A program made the position numbers and the translations under genes. A stretch of DNA of 54,305 bases from Microbacteriaceae bacterium (GTDB lineage: Bacteria > Actinomycetota > Actinomycetes > Actinomycetales > Microbacteriaceae). Every line of letters starts with the position of its first letter. Within the stretch, counting starts at the first letter, position 1. Below are positions 25,260 through 39,872 of this stretch, one piece after another. The notes beneath the pieces are model-generated. The model ran no database searches. It saw only the letters and a list, made by a program, of their open reading frames with translations, and was not told the DNA's origin. The stretch lies in contig JAODMT010000023.1 of NCBI GenBank assembly GCA_025464975.1, positions 1-54,305 of the forward strand. The letters run 5' to 3'.

Positions 25260-26706
25260 TCAGATAGCGATTGCCCGATCGGTCGGTCGAACCGGGGCGG
25301 GAAGTTCGGTGTGCCCTTCAAGGTAGCGATCGACGGCCGCGGCTGCGGCCCGACCCTCCGCGATGGCCCAGACGATCAGCGACTGGCCACGACCGGCGTC
25401 GCCGGCGACGAAGACGCCGGCCTCGCTGGTCTGGTAGTCGCCATCACGTTCGACGTTACCCCGGTCGAGCGGAAGGCGCAGTTGACTCTCGAGCTCGTCG
25501 CCCTCCGTGCCGGCGAAGCCGAGGGCAAGCAACACGAGGTCGGCCGGGATCTCGCGCTCGGTTCCGGCCTTCGGCACGCGGCGGCCGTCGAGGTACTCGG
25601 TCTCGGCGACGCGGATGGCGCGAACCTCTCCGGTTTCGTTCGCGAGGAACTCGACGGTTGACGCGAGGTAGACCCGCTCACCGCCCTCCTCGTGCGCGCT
25701 CGACACCTCGAACAGGGTCGGGGTCATCGGCCAGGGCTGATGCTCCGGACGCTCGTGCGGCGGTTGCGTTCCAATCGCGAGATTGGTGACCGAGAGGGCG
25801 TGCTGGCGGTGCGCGGTCCCGATGCAGTCGGCTCCCGTGTCCCCGCCGCCGAGGACGACGACGTGCTTGCCCTCCGCCGTGATCTGGTCGACGACCGTGT
25901 CGCCGGCGCCGACCCGGTTCTGCTGCACGAGGTACTCCATGGCGAAGTGCACGCCGGACAGGTCGCGGCCGGGGATCGACAGGTCACGCGGCTTGAGGGC
26001 ACCGGTGGCGACAACGACCGCGTCGTAACGGGCACGAAGCTCGTCCCACGGGATGTCGACGCCGATGTTGACGCCGGCGCGGAATCGGGTTCCCTCGGCC
26101 TGCATTTGCTTGAGCCGCGTCTCGATGTGACGCTTCTCCATTTTGAAGTCCGGGATGCCGTAGCGAAGCAGCCCGCCGATGCGGTCGTCTCGCTCGAAGA
26201 CCGCGACGGTATGCCCGGCCCTGGTGAGCTGTTGCGCCGCGGCGAGTCCCGCCGGTCCCGATCCGACGACCGCGACCGTCTTGCCGGTGAGACGTTCCGG
26301 CGGGTGCGGTTCGACCCAATCGTTGGCGAACGCCTGGTCGATGATCGAAACCTCGACGTTCTTGATGGTCACGGCCGGCTGGTTGATGCCGAGCACGCAG
26401 GATGCCTCGCACGGAGCCGGGCACAGCCGACCGGTGAACTCCGGGAAGTTGTTCGTGGCGTGCAGTCGTTCGATCGCCTGGCGGCCCTCACCGCGCCACA
26501 TCAGGTCGTTCCATTCCGGAATGAGGTTGCCGAGCGGGCAGCCCTGATGGCAGAACGGAATACCGCAGTCCATGCAGCGCCCGGCCTGCTTGCGCACGGT
26601 CGCGACATCGCCCTGCTCGTAGACCTCTTTCCAGTCCATCAGCCGAAGGCTGACGGGTCGACGAGCAGGAAGCTCCCGCTCCCGAGTCTTCAGGAATCCC
26701 TTCGGG

Positions 26707-26714
<8 letters not shown>
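25260..26714 (-). CDS. gltD: glutamate synthase small subunit
   Basis: A 484-residue flavin/Fe-S electron-transfer subunit that feeds NADPH electrons to GltB. N-terminal Fe-S cysteines are in [17 protein letters not shown] and [12 protein letters not shown]; the FAD site is [17 protein letters not shown] and the NADPH site [18 protein letters not shown]. The near-C-terminal [23 protein letters not shown] completes the FAD fold. The GTG start at 26714 overlaps the end of gltB by 8 nt and is served by a strong GGAGGT inside gltB, so the subunits are translationally coupled. Confidence 0.96.
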
Positions 26715-31290
<4,576 letters not shown>

Positions 31291-31387
31291 TTTCGAACCG
31301 TCCTCACGAAGATACGTAGGGCATGTTGGGACTGCGACGGCCCGGAAAGGATGAAGGCTCGCGGGCTGGATCCGGCTCGCTACCGTT

Positions 31388-31408
31388 GGCGCCGTCTTTC
31401 GCGGCGCC
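31388..31408. terminator. GC hairpin between lgt and gltB
   Basis: GGCGCCG (31388-31394) pairs with CGGCGCC (31402-31408) around a 7-nt loop, directly after the lgt stop. No U-tract follows on the lgt strand, so it may attenuate rather than fully stop readthrough into gltBD. The remaining 97 nt up to gltB hold no gene; a gltB promoter is likely but was not identified. Confidence 0.45.
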
Positions 31409-31413
31409 CTCTT

Positions 31414-32445
31414 CTATGACTTCGTGCCGACTCCGCTTGTGACGGGCTTCACGGCGCTGACCTGTGCGGAATCCGATGTGCGGTGGGGGTCGGCATCGTT
31501 GTCGTCCTCGTCGAACTCCGAGTAGGTCTCCACAGAGTGTACCGCAGGCTGCGGCGTCCACTCTCGACCGGGGAGGTAGGGGCTCGGCTCGAGAGCGGGG
31601 TGACGTCGTCGCTGCACGAAGAAGATGATGAGACCGACGAGGATGGCGCCCCACGCGGCCCACACGTTGGTACGAACGCCGAGGAAAATCTCGCTCGGAT
31701 CGATGCGCACCGATTCGAGGTAGCTGCGGCCCAGTCCGTACCAGATGAGGTACAGGGCGATGACCTTGCCCCATTGCAAAGTGAACTTCTTCTCGAGGAA
31801 GAGAATCACGGCGATTCCGATGAGGTTCCAGATGATCTCGTAGAGGAAGGTCGGCAGAAACAGTGTTCCGGCCGGCAGGCCGACCGGGAAGGCCGGGTTG
31901 GTTTTCTCGATCTGGAGTCCCCAGGGCAGGGTCGTCGGAACGCCGAACAGCTCGTGGTTGAACCAGTTGCCGAGTCGTCCGAAGGCCTGAGCGAGCAGGA
32001 GCGCGGGGGCGAGAGCGTCGGCGAAGCTCCAGAAGCGCACGCCGGCGATGCGGCAGCCGATCAATGCGCCGACGGCGCCGAGCACGAGGCCACCGAAGAT
32101 GGCGAGGCCGCCCTCCCAGATGTAGAGAGTCTTCAGCAGGTCCTTACCCGGGCCAAAGTAGTCGTCCGGGTGGGTGAGGACGTGAAAGATGCGGGCGCCG
32201 ATGATGCCGAGCGGCACCGCCCACAGCGCGATGTCGAGCACGACCCCCGGGTCGGCTCCGCGGCGCTTGAGCCGGTACGCGGTGAACACAGTCGCCGCGA
32301 CGATCCCGATCAGGATGCAGATCGCGTACGCGTGGATGTTGATATTGAACGGGAACCAGGTCAGTCCGATGTCCCGAAACCACTGGCCGAGATTAAACAC
32401 CTGCCAAGCGGGATCTGGACTGGGAATGCTCAGGGGAAGAACCAA
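31414..32445 (-). CDS. lgt: prolipoprotein diacylglyceryl transferase
   Basis: A 343-residue inner-membrane enzyme that attaches diacylglycerol to the lipobox cysteine of prolipoproteins. The family signature GRLGNWFNHELFG lies near residue 160, within seven or so membrane segments; IGARIFHVLTHPDDYF and IWEGGLAIFGG are other conserved parts. A hydrophilic acidic C-terminal tail of about 50 residues follows, as in many actinobacterial Lgt proteins. The start used is TTG 32445, with GAAAGG about 11 nt upstream; no ATG or GTG fits the conserved N-terminus, so the exact initiator is uncertain. It follows trpA by 38 nt. Confidence 0.92.
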   Translation of the reverse strand: MVLPLSIPSPDPAWQVFNLGQWFRDIGLTWFPFNINIHAYAICILIGIVAATVFTAYRLKRRGADPGVVLDIALWAVPLGIIGARIFHVLTHPDDYFGPGKDLLKTLYIWEGGLAIFGGLVLGAVGALIGCRIAGVRFWSFADALAPALLLAQAFGRLGNWFNHELFGVPTTLPWGLQIEKTNPAFPVGLPAGTLFLPTFLYEIIWNLIGIAVILFLEKKFTLQWGKVIALYLIWYGLGRSYLESVRIDPSEIFLGVRTNVWAAWGAILVGLIIFFVQRRRHPALEPSPYLPGREWTPQPAVHSVETYSEFDEDDNDADPHRTSDSAQVSAVKPVTSGVGTKS

Positions 32446-32483
32446 GGGCCTGGTTGCCTTTCGTGGTGAAACAAGCGGAAGAA

Positions 32484-33284
32484 CTAGCTAAGCGTACAGC
32501 CCGACGCCAGCACCTTCGCCGCGGCCGCGACCGCTGGCACCCCTCCGTCGGCGAGGGCCTTAACGAGGGACGAACCGACGATCGCGCCGTCCGCGTAGCC
32601 GAGCACTTCGCGAACCTGCTCAGGGGTCGAGATACCCAGCCCGACGCAGGCCGAGGTGGCGCCGGCCGAGCGGAGCCGGGCCACGAGGGTCTTTGCCGCG
32701 ACATCCACATCGCTTCGAGCGCCGGTAATTCCCATCGTCGATACCGCGTAGACGAAACCGCGGCTCTGCTCGACGGCCTGGCGCAGCCGGGCGTCGGTCG
32801 AGGTCGGCGCGGCGAGGAACACCCGGTCGAGTCCGGTGCGGGCCGAGGCGGCCAGCCAAGGCTCGGCCTCGTCCGGGATGAGGTCCGGTGTGATGAGACC
32901 CGCTCCCCCGGCGGCGAGTAAGTCGTCGGCGAATCGCTCGACGCCGTATTGCATGACGGGGTTCCAGTAGGTCATGAGCAGCACCGGAACGTCGGTGCGG
33001 GCCGTGATCTCGGCTACCGCTTCGAAGCCGTGCGAGAGACGGAAACCGCCGTTCAGTGCGGTGAGCGTCGCCGCCTGAATCACCGGTCCATCCATCACCG
33101 GATCGGAGTATGGCAGGCCGAGTTCGATTACATCGACGCCGTTCTCGGCGAGAGCCACGGCGGCCTCGATGCTCGTGCGCAGGTCGGGGAATCCGACCGG
33201 AAGATACCCGATCAGCGCCCCGCTGCCAGCCGCCTTTCGCGCGGCGATGACGCCCTCGACCGAACGGTCGGTCGTGGCGCTCAC
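32484..33284 (-). CDS. trpA: tryptophan synthase alpha chain
   Basis: A 266-residue TIM barrel that cleaves indole-3-glycerol phosphate to indole, which is channelled to TrpB. The catalytic acids are Glu54 and Asp65 in [17 protein letters not shown]. Downstream, [17 protein letters not shown] and [15 protein letters not shown] are the active-site loop segments; [14 protein letters not shown] and [12 protein letters not shown] form the phosphate site. GTG 33284 overlaps the trpB stop by 4 nt (GTGA), which should give the 1:1 subunit ratio. Confidence 0.97.
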   Translation of the reverse strand: MSATTDRSVEGVIAARKAAGSGALIGYLPVGFPDLRTSIEAAVALAENGVDVIELGLPYSDPVMDGPVIQAATLTALNGGFRLSHGFEAVAEITARTDVPVLLMTYWNPVMQYGVERFADDLLAAGGAGLITPDLIPDEAEPWLAASARTGLDRVFLAAPTSTDARLRQAVEQSRGFVYAVSTMGITGARSDVDVAAKTLVARLRSAGATSACVGLGISTPEQVREVLGYADGAIVGSSLVKALADGGVPAVAAAAKVLASGCTLS

Positions 33285-34543
33285 GCGTTGTCTCCGACAG
33301 CGCCGACGTCGGACGGGAGCTTCCCGGTGACCTCGGCCGTTAGCGCCTCGGTGTCGAGAATGTCGAAGTACTTTCCCGCTGTTTCCATGTCTTTGTCGCC
33401 TCGACCGCTCAGGTTGACCAGAATCGTCGCGTCCGGGCCGAGCTCCCGACCGAGTTTGATGGTGCCAGCGAGGGCGTGAGCCGATTCGATGGCGGGGATG
33501 ATTCCCTCGGTTCTCGACAGCAACCGAAGGGCGTTCATCGCCTCGTCGTCGGTGATCGGGAGGTACTGTGCCCGGCCGATGTCGGCGAGCCAGGCGTGCT
33601 CCGGTCCGACACCCGGGTAGTCGAGGCCGGCCGAGATGGAGTGCGACTCGATGGTCTGGCCGTCTTCGTCCTGCAGCATGTAGCTTCGCGCGCCGTGCAG
33701 TACGCCGGGACGTCCCTTGGTGATCGTGGCGGCGTGCCGGGGAGTCTCCGCGCCGTCGCCGGCTGCCTCGAATCCGTACAGCGCGACCTCCGGGTCGTCG
33801 AGGAAGGCGTGGAAGATGCCCATCGCGTTGGAGCCGCCGCCGACGCACGCGGTCACGGCGTCCGGGAGGCGTCCGGTGAGTTCGAGCACCTGGGCGCGGG
33901 CCTCCTCTCCGATGATTTTGTGAAAGTCACGCACCATGACCGGGAACGGGTGCGGGCCGGCGACCGTCCCGAGAAGGTAGTGCGTCGTGTCGACGTTCGT
34001 CACCCAGTCGCGAAGCGCCTCGTTGATCGCGTCCTTGAGGGTTCGAGAGCCCGTTGTGACGGGGATCACCTCGGCGCCGAGGAGCCGCATCCTCGCGACG
34101 TTGAGGGCCTGCCGCTCCGTGTCGACCTCGCCCATGTAGACGACGCATTCCATGCCGAACAGCGCGGCGGCGGTGGCGCTCGCGACTCCGTGCTGACCGG
34201 CGCCGGTCTCGGCGATCAGTCGCGTCTTTCCGATCCGTCGCGCCAGGAGCGCCTGCCCGAGCACGTTGTTGATCTTGTGCGAGCCGGTGTGGTTGAGGTC
34301 TTCGCGTTTGAGGATGATGCGCGCGCCGCCGGCGTGCTCCCCGAAGCGCGGCACCTCCGTGATGAGGGACGGCCGACCGGTGTAGGTGCGGTGCAGCTCG
34401 GCCAGCTCCTCCTGGAATACGGGATCGATCTTCGCCGCGTTGTACGCGAGTTCCAGCTCGTCGAGGGCGGCGATCAGGGGTTCCGGCACGAAACGGCCGC
34501 CGTACTCGCCGAAGTATGGACCGGTTTCGTCGCGCAATGCCAT
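33281..34543 (-). CDS. trpB: tryptophan synthase beta chain
   Basis: A 420-residue PLP enzyme joining indole and serine to tryptophan. The PLP lysine is Lys90 in [15 protein letters not shown]. Other hallmarks are [20 protein letters not shown], the PLP-phosphate loop [16 protein letters not shown] and the C-terminal [12 protein letters not shown]. The N-terminus [21 protein letters not shown] is canonical, fixing the ATG at 34543 and excluding 35 upstream in-frame residues. It starts 4 nt after the trpC stop and overlaps trpA by 4 nt. Confidence 0.97.
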   Translation of the reverse strand: MALRDETGPYFGEYGGRFVPEPLIAALDELELAYNAAKIDPVFQEELAELHRTYTGRPSLITEVPRFGEHAGGARIILKREDLNHTGSHKINNVLGQALLARRIGKTRLIAETGAGQHGVASATAAALFGMECVVYMGEVDTERQALNVARMRLLGAEVIPVTTGSRTLKDAINEALRDWVTNVDTTHYLLGTVAGPHPFPVMVRDFHKIIGEEARAQVLELTGRLPDAVTACVGGGSNAMGIFHAFLDDPEVALYGFEAAGDGAETPRHAATITKGRPGVLHGARSYMLQDEDGQTIESHSISAGLDYPGVGPEHAWLADIGRAQYLPITDDEAMNALRLLSRTEGIIPAIESAHALAGTIKLGRELGPDATILVNLSGRGDKDMETAGKYFDILDTEALTAEVTGKLPSDVGAVGDNA

Positions 34544-34547
34544 GGCT

Positions 34548-35318
34548 CTAGTTTCCCAAAAATTCTGCGAGGGTACGCACCGGATCGCCCGTGACGAGGG
34601 CCTCGCCGACGAGCACGACGTCGGCGCCGGCCTCGCGATAGTGTGCAACGTCGGCCGCGGATTTCACGGCGGACTCCGCCACGCGGATGACGCCGGACGG
34701 GATGTGCCCGGCCAGGCGGCCGAACAGGTCCTGGTCGAGTTCGAAGGTGGAGAGGTCGCGGGCGTTGACCCCGACCAGACCGGCGCCGATGTCGAGCGCT
34801 CTCGACACCTCTTCGGCGCTGTGGGTCTCGACGAGCGCCGTCATTCCGAGCTGCCGGGTCAGTTCGAACAGGCTCGACAGGGTTGGCTGGTCGAGGGCCG
34901 CGACGATGAGGAGCACGAGGTCGGCTCCCGCTGCCCTCGCCTCGAGCACCTGGTATGGCTCGGCGATGAAGTCCTTGCGGAGCACGGGAATCTGCACCGC
35001 ATCGCGAACCGCTTCGAGGTCGGCGAGCGACCCGGAGAATCGGTGACGTTCGGTGAGAACGCTGATGGCGCTCGCGCCGCCGGTCTCGTACGAGACGGCG
35101 AGGGCCGCGGGGTCCGGGATGTCGGCGAGCGGACCGCGGGACGGGCTGGCTCGCTTCACCTCGGCGATGATTCGCACCCGCTGACTCGGCGCGAGGGCGT
35201 GGAGGGCGTCGATCGCAGGGGCGCGGGCGGCCGCCGCGGCTTCTACTTCGGCAATGCTGCGCAGGGTGCGGCGCTCTGAGGCGTCGCGGAGTGCCCCGGC
35301 GACAAGATCGTTGAGCAC
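34548..35318 (-). CDS. trpC: indole-3-glycerol phosphate synthase
   Basis: A 256-residue TIM barrel that closes the indole ring. Active-site segments are [13 protein letters not shown] (with Glu53 and Lys55), [53 protein letters not shown] and [11 protein letters not shown]. The GTG at 35318 gives the expected [14 protein letters not shown]-terminus; frames further upstream overlap the small membrane-protein gene. It begins 5 nt after that gene's stop. trpD, trpF and trpG are not in the window; as in other Actinobacteria, PriA/HisA may replace TrpF. Confidence 0.96.
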   Translation of the reverse strand: MLNDLVAGALRDASERRTLRSIAEVEAAAAARAPAIDALHALAPSQRVRIIAEVKRASPSRGPLADIPDPAALAVSYETGGASAISVLTERHRFSGSLADLEAVRDAVQIPVLRKDFIAEPYQVLEARAAGADLVLLIVAALDQPTLSSLFELTRQLGMTALVETHSAEEVSRALDIGAGLVGVNARDLSTFELDQDLFGRLAGHIPSGVIRVAESAVKSAADVAHYREAGADVVLVGEALVTGDPVRTLAEFLGN

Positions 35319-35323
35319 TTCGC

Positions 35324-35554
35324 TCAGTGGTCCTTCGGGGTGTACTTGTCCCCGTACACGCCGTATCCGAGGCGCTTGAGCACGTACCCGACGATGAGGC
35401 CGACGATCGCGAGTCCGGCCGATGCCCACACCACGGCCTGCAGGTCGAAGAAGAATGCGACCGTGCCGATGGCGAACGCCACGAGCATGATGATCACAGC
35501 TGTCCACGCGGCGGGCGAGTTGCCCTCGCCTGGCTCCGGGTATTGGTCGCTCAC
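35324..35554 (-). CDS. small HGxxPAAW-like membrane protein in the trp cluster
   Basis: A 76-residue protein with two hydrophobic segments ([18 protein letters not shown] and [19 protein letters not shown]). The N-terminal [10 protein letters not shown] matches the actinobacterial HGxxPAAW family found in trp operons, but here the defining histidine position is Glu (EGNSPAAW). The C-terminus [13 protein letters not shown] is hydrophilic. Function unknown; position between the Trp-associated membrane protein and trpC suggests a role tied to tryptophan synthesis or a linked membrane step. ATG 35554; 33 nt after the preceding gene. Confidence 0.8.
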   Translation of the reverse strand: MSDQYPEPGEGNSPAAWTAVIIMLVAFAIGTVAFFFDLQAVVWASAGLAIVGLIVGYVLKRLGYGVYGDKYTPKDH

Positions 35555-35587
35555 AGATCTCCTTTGTGGGGTGTTTCGGTCAAAAGT

Positions 35588-36289
35588 CTAGCGCGACGTC
35601 GGGTCGCCGCCGCCGCTCAGCCGGTCCCAGTCGGTGACGGGGTCGCCCGGCGCATCCGAGGCATCCGGTGCCGACGGGTCGGTTGTTGCTAGGCGCACGG
35701 GCTGTCGGTAGCGGTCGGATCCGCTCGGCCAGCGCCGACCGGTCACGAGCACCGCGATGCCGAGGATCATGGTGAGGATGCCGGCGATTATGGCTACCAC
35801 CGGGTATCCGGTTGGCGACACGGACTGAACCAGCGCGGCGATCGACCGTCGGCCGGCCACCCCGGTCGCCGCGGAAATCGCTGACGCCGAGGCCACCACC
35901 GGGTTGGACTGGGCGAGAATCGCGGAGAACGCGACGGTGAATCCGATGAGCACCTGGAGCACTCCGAGCACCGTTCTAAAGAACCGTCCGGCGATTGCGA
36001 GGGCCGCCACGAGTGCGAGGCCGGCGAGGGCAAGCGCGACGAGAGCGGGGGCCGCGACGCTGCCGGAGACGGCGAGCACCGTCTTGCCGTCGGCCGCCTC
36101 GCTCAGTCGAAGCGAGTACCACTGGCCGGTCCAGGCGAGAAGGGTGAGGCCGCTGAGCGCGATCGCGGCGATCAGGCTGCGGCTCTTGAGCGCGCGGCCG
36201 GTCCTGGCGGCATCCGGCTGCGCCGTGCCCTCACCACCCGTGCCGTCACCCAGCGCGCCGTCACCCAGCGCGCCGTCACCCTCGGTCAC
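35588..36289 (-). CDS. Trp biosynthesis-associated membrane protein (TIGR02234 type)
   Basis: A 233-residue protein with about four membrane segments: SLIAAIALSGLTLLAWTGQW, a long Ala/Leu-rich stretch near LVALALAGLALVAALAIAG, VLGVLQVLIGFTVAFSAIL and VVAIIAGILTMILGIAVLVTG. The first segment's LLAWTGQWY is typical of the family that follows trpE in Actinobacteria (Rv1610 in Mycobacterium). Function is unknown. The N-terminal 30 residues are a Gly/Asp-rich repeat encoded by a 15-bp tandem repeat. GTG 36289 overlaps the trpE stop by 4 nt. Confidence 0.88.
   Translation of the reverse strand: MTEGDGALGDGALGDGTGGEGTAQPDAARTGRALKSRSLIAAIALSGLTLLAWTGQWYSLRLSEAADGKTVLAVSGSVAAPALVALALAGLALVAALAIAGRFFRTVLGVLQVLIGFTVAFSAILAQSNPVVASASAISAATGVAGRRSIAALVQSVSPTGYPVVAIIAGILTMILGIAVLVTGRRWPSGSDRYRQPVRLATTDPSAPDASDAPGDPVTDWDRLSGGGDPTSR
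36242..36281. repeat. 15-bp tandem repeat in the Trp-associated membrane protein gene
   Basis: The unit GCCGTCACCCAGCGC occurs at 36242-36256 and identically at 36257-36271, then partially to 36281. It encodes the GDGALGDGALGDG N-terminal repeat, keeping frame because the unit is five codons. It lies beside the start codon that overlaps trpE. Confidence 0.9.
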
Positions 36290-37806
36290 TTCACCCTCCG
36301 CATCGCGTTTGCGACGGCGACGGCCCGCAACGGCGCTGCCGCCTTGTTCTGCGATTCGAGGTATTCGGTCGCCGGGTCGGAGTCGGCGACGAGACCGGCC
36401 CCGGCCTGCACTCTGGCCACGCCACCGGCGATGGTCGTGGTGCGGATGGCGATGGCGAGGTCGAGGTCCCCGGCGAAGCCGAAGTAGCCGACGACGCCTC
36501 CGTAGAGACCGCGCTGCGCGACCTCGAGCTCGTCGATGATCTCGAGCGCGCGCGGCTTCGGCGCCCCGGAAAGGGTGCCCGCCGGGAAAGTCGCACGGAA
36601 CACGTCGATCGAGGATGCCCCGGGCGACAGGTTGCCCTCGACCGAGGACACGAGGTGCATGATGTGGCTGAACCGCTCGACCTGCATGAATTCGCTTACC
36701 TCGACCGAACCGGGCAGACAGACCTTCAGCAGGTCATTGCGCGCCAGGTCGACGAGCATCAGGTGCTCGGCCCGCTCCTTCGGGTCCCCCAGCAAATCGT
36801 CGGCGAGGGCGAGGTCTTCCTCCGGTCCGACGCCGCGCGGGCGCGAGCCGGCGATCGGGTGCATGTAGACCCGGTCGTTCTCCACCTTGACGAGGGCCTC
36901 AGGCGACGACCCGACGATCCAATACGGGTCACCGTTCGGGGCCAGGAGGGACAGCAGGTACATGTACGGGCTGGGGTTGAGGGTGCGCAGCACCCGGTAG
37001 ACATCGATCGGATCGGCGGTGATCTCGTGGTCGAACCGTTGCGAAATGACGACCTGGAAGACGTCCCCGTCCCGAATGAATCTCTTGGACGCCTCAACGG
37101 CGGCGTGGAAGGCCGCCGCCTCGATGCGCGGGGTCGGCGAGGCGGCAATGCTCAGGTCCACCTCGGCGAGCCACGCTTCGGACGGCTCGGCGAGCGCCGC
37201 TTGCATCCGGTCGAGTCTCGCCTGCGCTCCGTCCCACATCGCGTCGCTCGGCTCCACCCCGTCGCCCAGCGCCGTCGCGATCAGGAGCACCCCGCCGGTG
37301 CGGTGGTCGACGACGACGAGTTCCGAGACGAAGCTCAAGGCCTGACCGGGCATTGCGAAGTCGGCGGGCGGCACGTTCGGGAGGTGTTCGATCTGACGGA
37401 TGGCCTCCCAGCCGATGAAGCCGACGAGTCCACCGGTCAGCGGCGGGGCGCCGGGGATCGGCGGTGTGGCCCAGCGCTCGTACAGGTGGGCGAGGGCCTC
37501 GAGCGGCGCGGTCGGCCAGTCGGCGCCGAGCGCACGCTCGACCGGCAGTCCGTAGTCGAGCCACTCGGCACGCTCCGCATCCTGGGTGAGCACGCCGAAG
37601 CTCGACACGCCGATGAAGGAATAGCGCGACCAGATTCCGCCCTGCTCGGCCGACTCGAGCAGGAAGGTGCCCGGCTCGCCCTTCGCGAGCTTGCGGTAAA
37701 TGCCCACCGGGGTCTCGCCGTCGGCGAAGAGTTCGCGGATGACCGGAACGACCCGGTGGTCACCGAGAAGCGCATCGAACTGCGCGCGGGTGGTCGACTC
37801 ACTCAT
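36286..37806 (-). CDS. trpE: anthranilate synthase component I
   Basis: A 506-residue enzyme converting chorismate to anthranilate with ammonia from TrpG, which is not in the window. The allosteric Trp-binding element is FLLESAEQGGIWSRYSFIG near residue 50; the chorismate site includes PSPYMYLL, HPIAGSRPRG, DLARNDLLKVC and FPAGTLSGAPKPRALEII. The ATG at 37806 was chosen because 14 upstream in-frame residues lie inside hisI; it overlaps the hisI end by 8 nt. Feedback inhibition by tryptophan is expected from the LLES motif. No leader-peptide attenuator is possible at this start because hisI abuts it. Confidence 0.96.
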   Translation of the reverse strand: MSESTTRAQFDALLGDHRVVPVIRELFADGETPVGIYRKLAKGEPGTFLLESAEQGGIWSRYSFIGVSSFGVLTQDAERAEWLDYGLPVERALGADWPTAPLEALAHLYERWATPPIPGAPPLTGGLVGFIGWEAIRQIEHLPNVPPADFAMPGQALSFVSELVVVDHRTGGVLLIATALGDGVEPSDAMWDGAQARLDRMQAALAEPSEAWLAEVDLSIAASPTPRIEAAAFHAAVEASKRFIRDGDVFQVVISQRFDHEITADPIDVYRVLRTLNPSPYMYLLSLLAPNGDPYWIVGSSPEALVKVENDRVYMHPIAGSRPRGVGPEEDLALADDLLGDPKERAEHLMLVDLARNDLLKVCLPGSVEVSEFMQVERFSHIMHLVSSVEGNLSPGASSIDVFRATFPAGTLSGAPKPRALEIIDELEVAQRGLYGGVVGYFGFAGDLDLAIAIRTTTIAGGVARVQAGAGLVADSDPATEYLESQNKAAAPLRAVAVANAMRRVK

Positions 37807-38206
37807 GCGTGTCTCCAATGGCCGGGTCGCCTGTAGCCGGGTCGTCAACTGCCGGGTCGCCGATTGCCGGGTCTAGCGGGTCGACGTCGAAGCACGAGTG
37901 CGCGCCGGTGTGGCACGCCGCGCCGATCTGCTCGACCTGAACGAGCAGCGTGTCGGAGTCGCAATCGAAGGCCGCGGCCTTGACATACTGCCGGTGTCCG
38001 GAGGTGTCGCCCTTGCGCCAGTACTCGGAGCGGGAGCGGGACCAGAACGTCACCCTCCCCTCGGTGAGGGTGCGGCGCAGGGCCTCGGCATCCATGTATC
38101 CGAGCATGAGCACCTGTTTGGAGTCCCACTGCTGGATCACGGCCGGGAGCAGCCCGGCCGAATCGAATCTGGCCCGCTCGAGTACCGAATCGATGTCGAT
38201 GTCCAT
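37799..38206 (-). CDS. hisI: phosphoribosyl-AMP cyclohydrolase
   Basis: A 135-residue enzyme for the third step of histidine synthesis. The signatures are LMLGYMDAEALRRTL, TFWSRSRSEYWRKGDTSGH and the metal-binding FDCDSDTLLVQVEQIGAACHTGAHSCF with its three cysteines. The C-terminal tail from about residue 107 is a DPA/GDP-rich repeat encoded by a 15-bp tandem repeat, beyond the usual end of the domain. GAGG precedes the ATG at 38206, 15 nt after the hisF stop. The hisE pyrophosphohydrolase is a separate gene three positions upstream. Confidence 0.95.
   Translation of the reverse strand: MDIDIDSVLERARFDSAGLLPAVIQQWDSKQVLMLGYMDAEALRRTLTEGRVTFWSRSRSEYWRKGDTSGHRQYVKAAAFDCDSDTLLVQVEQIGAACHTGAHSCFDVDPLDPAIGDPAVDDPATGDPAIGDTHE
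37815..37874. repeat. 15-bp tandem repeat (4 copies) in the 3' end of hisI
   Basis: Units at 37815-37829, 37830-37844, 37845-37859 and 37860-37874 share GCCGGGTC with variable first bases, plus a partial fifth copy. They encode the DPAIGDPAVDDPATGDPAIGD tail. The copies are more diverged than those in the Trp-associated gene, so this array is older. Confidence 0.88.
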
Positions 38207-38221
38207 CTGCCTACCTCACGT

Positions 38222-38989
38222 TCACGCTAAACGAACCGCGAGGCCGGCCGCGGCCAGCTCGCGTTTGACGTCACCGACGGTCAACTCGCCGTTGTGGAAT
38301 ACCGAGGCGGCGAGCACGGCGTCGGCGCCGGCCTCGATCGCCGGCACGAAGTGTTCGAGGGCACCGGCGCCGCCGCTTGCGATGATCGGAACGCGCGAGA
38401 TCTCCCGCATGAGTCGAACCAGTTCGAGATCGAACCCGTTCTTGGTGCCGTCGGCGTCAATCGAGTTGACGAGCAATTCGCCGGCACCGCGCTCGATCAC
38501 CTCACGCGCCCAGTCGAGGGCGTCGAGGCTCGTCTCCCGCCGTCCGCCGTGGGTCGTCACGACGTAGCCGGAGGGGACTGCCTCCGACCGCTTCACGTCG
38601 AGGGACAGCACGAGCACTTGCGCTCCAAACCGGTCGGCGATCTCCCCCACGAGCTCCGGCCGCGCAATCGCGGCGCTGTTGAGGCCGATCTTGTCGGCGC
38701 CGTTGGCAAGAAGACGGCTGACGTCATCCGGGCCGCGCACTCCGCCGCCGACCGTCAGGGGGATGAACACCTGCTCGGCCGTCGCCCGCACCACGTCGTA
38801 GGTGGTCGACCGGTTATCGACGGTCGCCGTCACGTCGAGGAAGGTGATCTCGTCCGCGCCCTGCTCGTAATAGCGGCGGGCAAGCTCGACCGGGTCTCCC
38901 GCGTCGCGGAGGTTCTCGAACTTCACTCCCTTGACGACCCGGCCGGCCGCCACGTCGAGACAGGGAATCACTCGAACGGAAACGGGCAC
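38222..38989 (-). CDS. hisF: imidazole glycerol phosphate synthase subunit HisF
   Basis: A 255-residue TIM barrel, the cyclase subunit that uses ammonia from HisH. The catalytic aspartates are visible in [32 protein letters not shown] (Asp12) and in VLSLDVKRS near residue 130. [16 protein letters not shown] and [11 protein letters not shown] are the phosphate-binding loops. HisH and HisA are absent from the window. It lies 2 nt downstream of hisG; ATG/GTG context gives the canonical N-terminus [12 protein letters not shown]. The C-terminus ends normally. Confidence 0.96.
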   Translation of the reverse strand: MPVSVRVIPCLDVAAGRVVKGVKFENLRDAGDPVELARRYYEQGADEITFLDVTATVDNRSTTYDVVRATAEQVFIPLTVGGGVRGPDDVSRLLANGADKIGLNSAAIARPELVGEIADRFGAQVLVLSLDVKRSEAVPSGYVVTTHGGRRETSLDALDWAREVIERGAGELLVNSIDADGTKNGFDLELVRLMREISRVPIIASGGAGALEHFVPAIEAGADAVLAASVFHNGELTVGDVKRELAAAGLAVRLA

Positions 38990-38991
38990 GA

Positions 38992-39831
38992 TCAGATCCG
39001 GGCCGCGTGAATCGGGCTGACCAGGATGGCGCGGGCGCCGAGGTCGTACAGCCGATCCATGATGTGGTTGGTTTCGTCCCGCGGCACCATCACCCGAACG
39101 GCGACCCAGTCGCGATCGCGGAGCGGAGAGACCGTCGGGGACTCGAGCCCGGGGGTGATGCCGGACGCCTCTTCGATGAGCGCGACGGGAAGGTCGTAAT
39201 CCATGAGCACGTACTGGCGGGCAACGAGTACCCCCTGAAGCCGACGCTGCAACGTCGTGATTCCGGCGGCCCCGGCTGCGGAGCTGATCAGGACAGCGCT
39301 GGATTCAAGGATCACCGGGCCGAAGATCTCGAGGCCCTGGGCCCGCAGCGTCGAACCGGTCGAGACGACGTCGGCGACGGCATCCGCGACCCCGAGCTTC
39401 ACGGCCGATTCCACCGCCCCGTCGAGCCGCACCAGGTCAGCGGTGATGCCGTGCCGGGAGAGGAACGCGCCGACGAGTCCCGGGTAGCTTGTCGCGACGC
39501 GGACGCCCTCGAGTTCGCTCAGGCCGGTGAACTGTCCGGCGATCCCGGCGAAGCGGAAGGTGGAGGATCCGAAATCGAGGCTCGCGATCTCCACCGCGCT
39601 CGAACCGGAATCGAGCAAGAGGTCGCGACCGGTGATCCCGACATCGAGCGCTCCCGATCCGACATATGTCGCGATGTCCCTCGGCCGGAGGAAAAAGAAC
39701 TCGACCTCATTGCGGGAGTCGAGCAGATTGAGGGCACGCGGGTCGCGTCTGGTCGCATATCCGGCCTCGGACAGCATTTCGGAGGCGGTCTCGCTCAGCG
39801 AACCCTTGTTGGGCACTGCGATTCGCAACAT
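38992..39831 (-). CDS. hisG: ATP phosphoribosyltransferase
   Basis: A 279-residue long-form HisG, the first and feedback-controlled step of histidine synthesis. [19 protein letters not shown] opens the protein, [10 protein letters not shown] and [17 protein letters not shown] are the catalytic segments, and the C-terminal ACT-like regulatory domain ends near [18 protein letters not shown]. The ATG at 39831 has AAGAG about 8 nt upstream and matches the family N-terminus. A GTG at 39876 overlaps the hisE stop by 4 nt (GTGA) and would add 15 residues; it cannot be excluded. Confidence 0.94.
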   Translation of the reverse strand: MLRIAVPNKGSLSETASEMLSEAGYATRRDPRALNLLDSRNEVEFFFLRPRDIATYVGSGALDVGITGRDLLLDSGSSAVEIASLDFGSSTFRFAGIAGQFTGLSELEGVRVATSYPGLVGAFLSRHGITADLVRLDGAVESAVKLGVADAVADVVSTGSTLRAQGLEIFGPVILESSAVLISSAAGAAGITTLQRRLQGVLVARQYVLMDYDLPVALIEEASGITPGLESPTVSPLRDRDWVAVRVMVPRDETNHIMDRLYDLGARAILVSPIHAARI

Positions 39832-39872
39832 TTCAGGTCTCTTCACTTCGATGGCGGATGAGGCGGCGGCGC

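Noticed and set aside
37807-38221. Tryptophan attenuator or leader peptide before trpE
   Set aside because: trpE overlaps hisI by 8 nt and no Trp-codon cluster or antiterminator pair is present.
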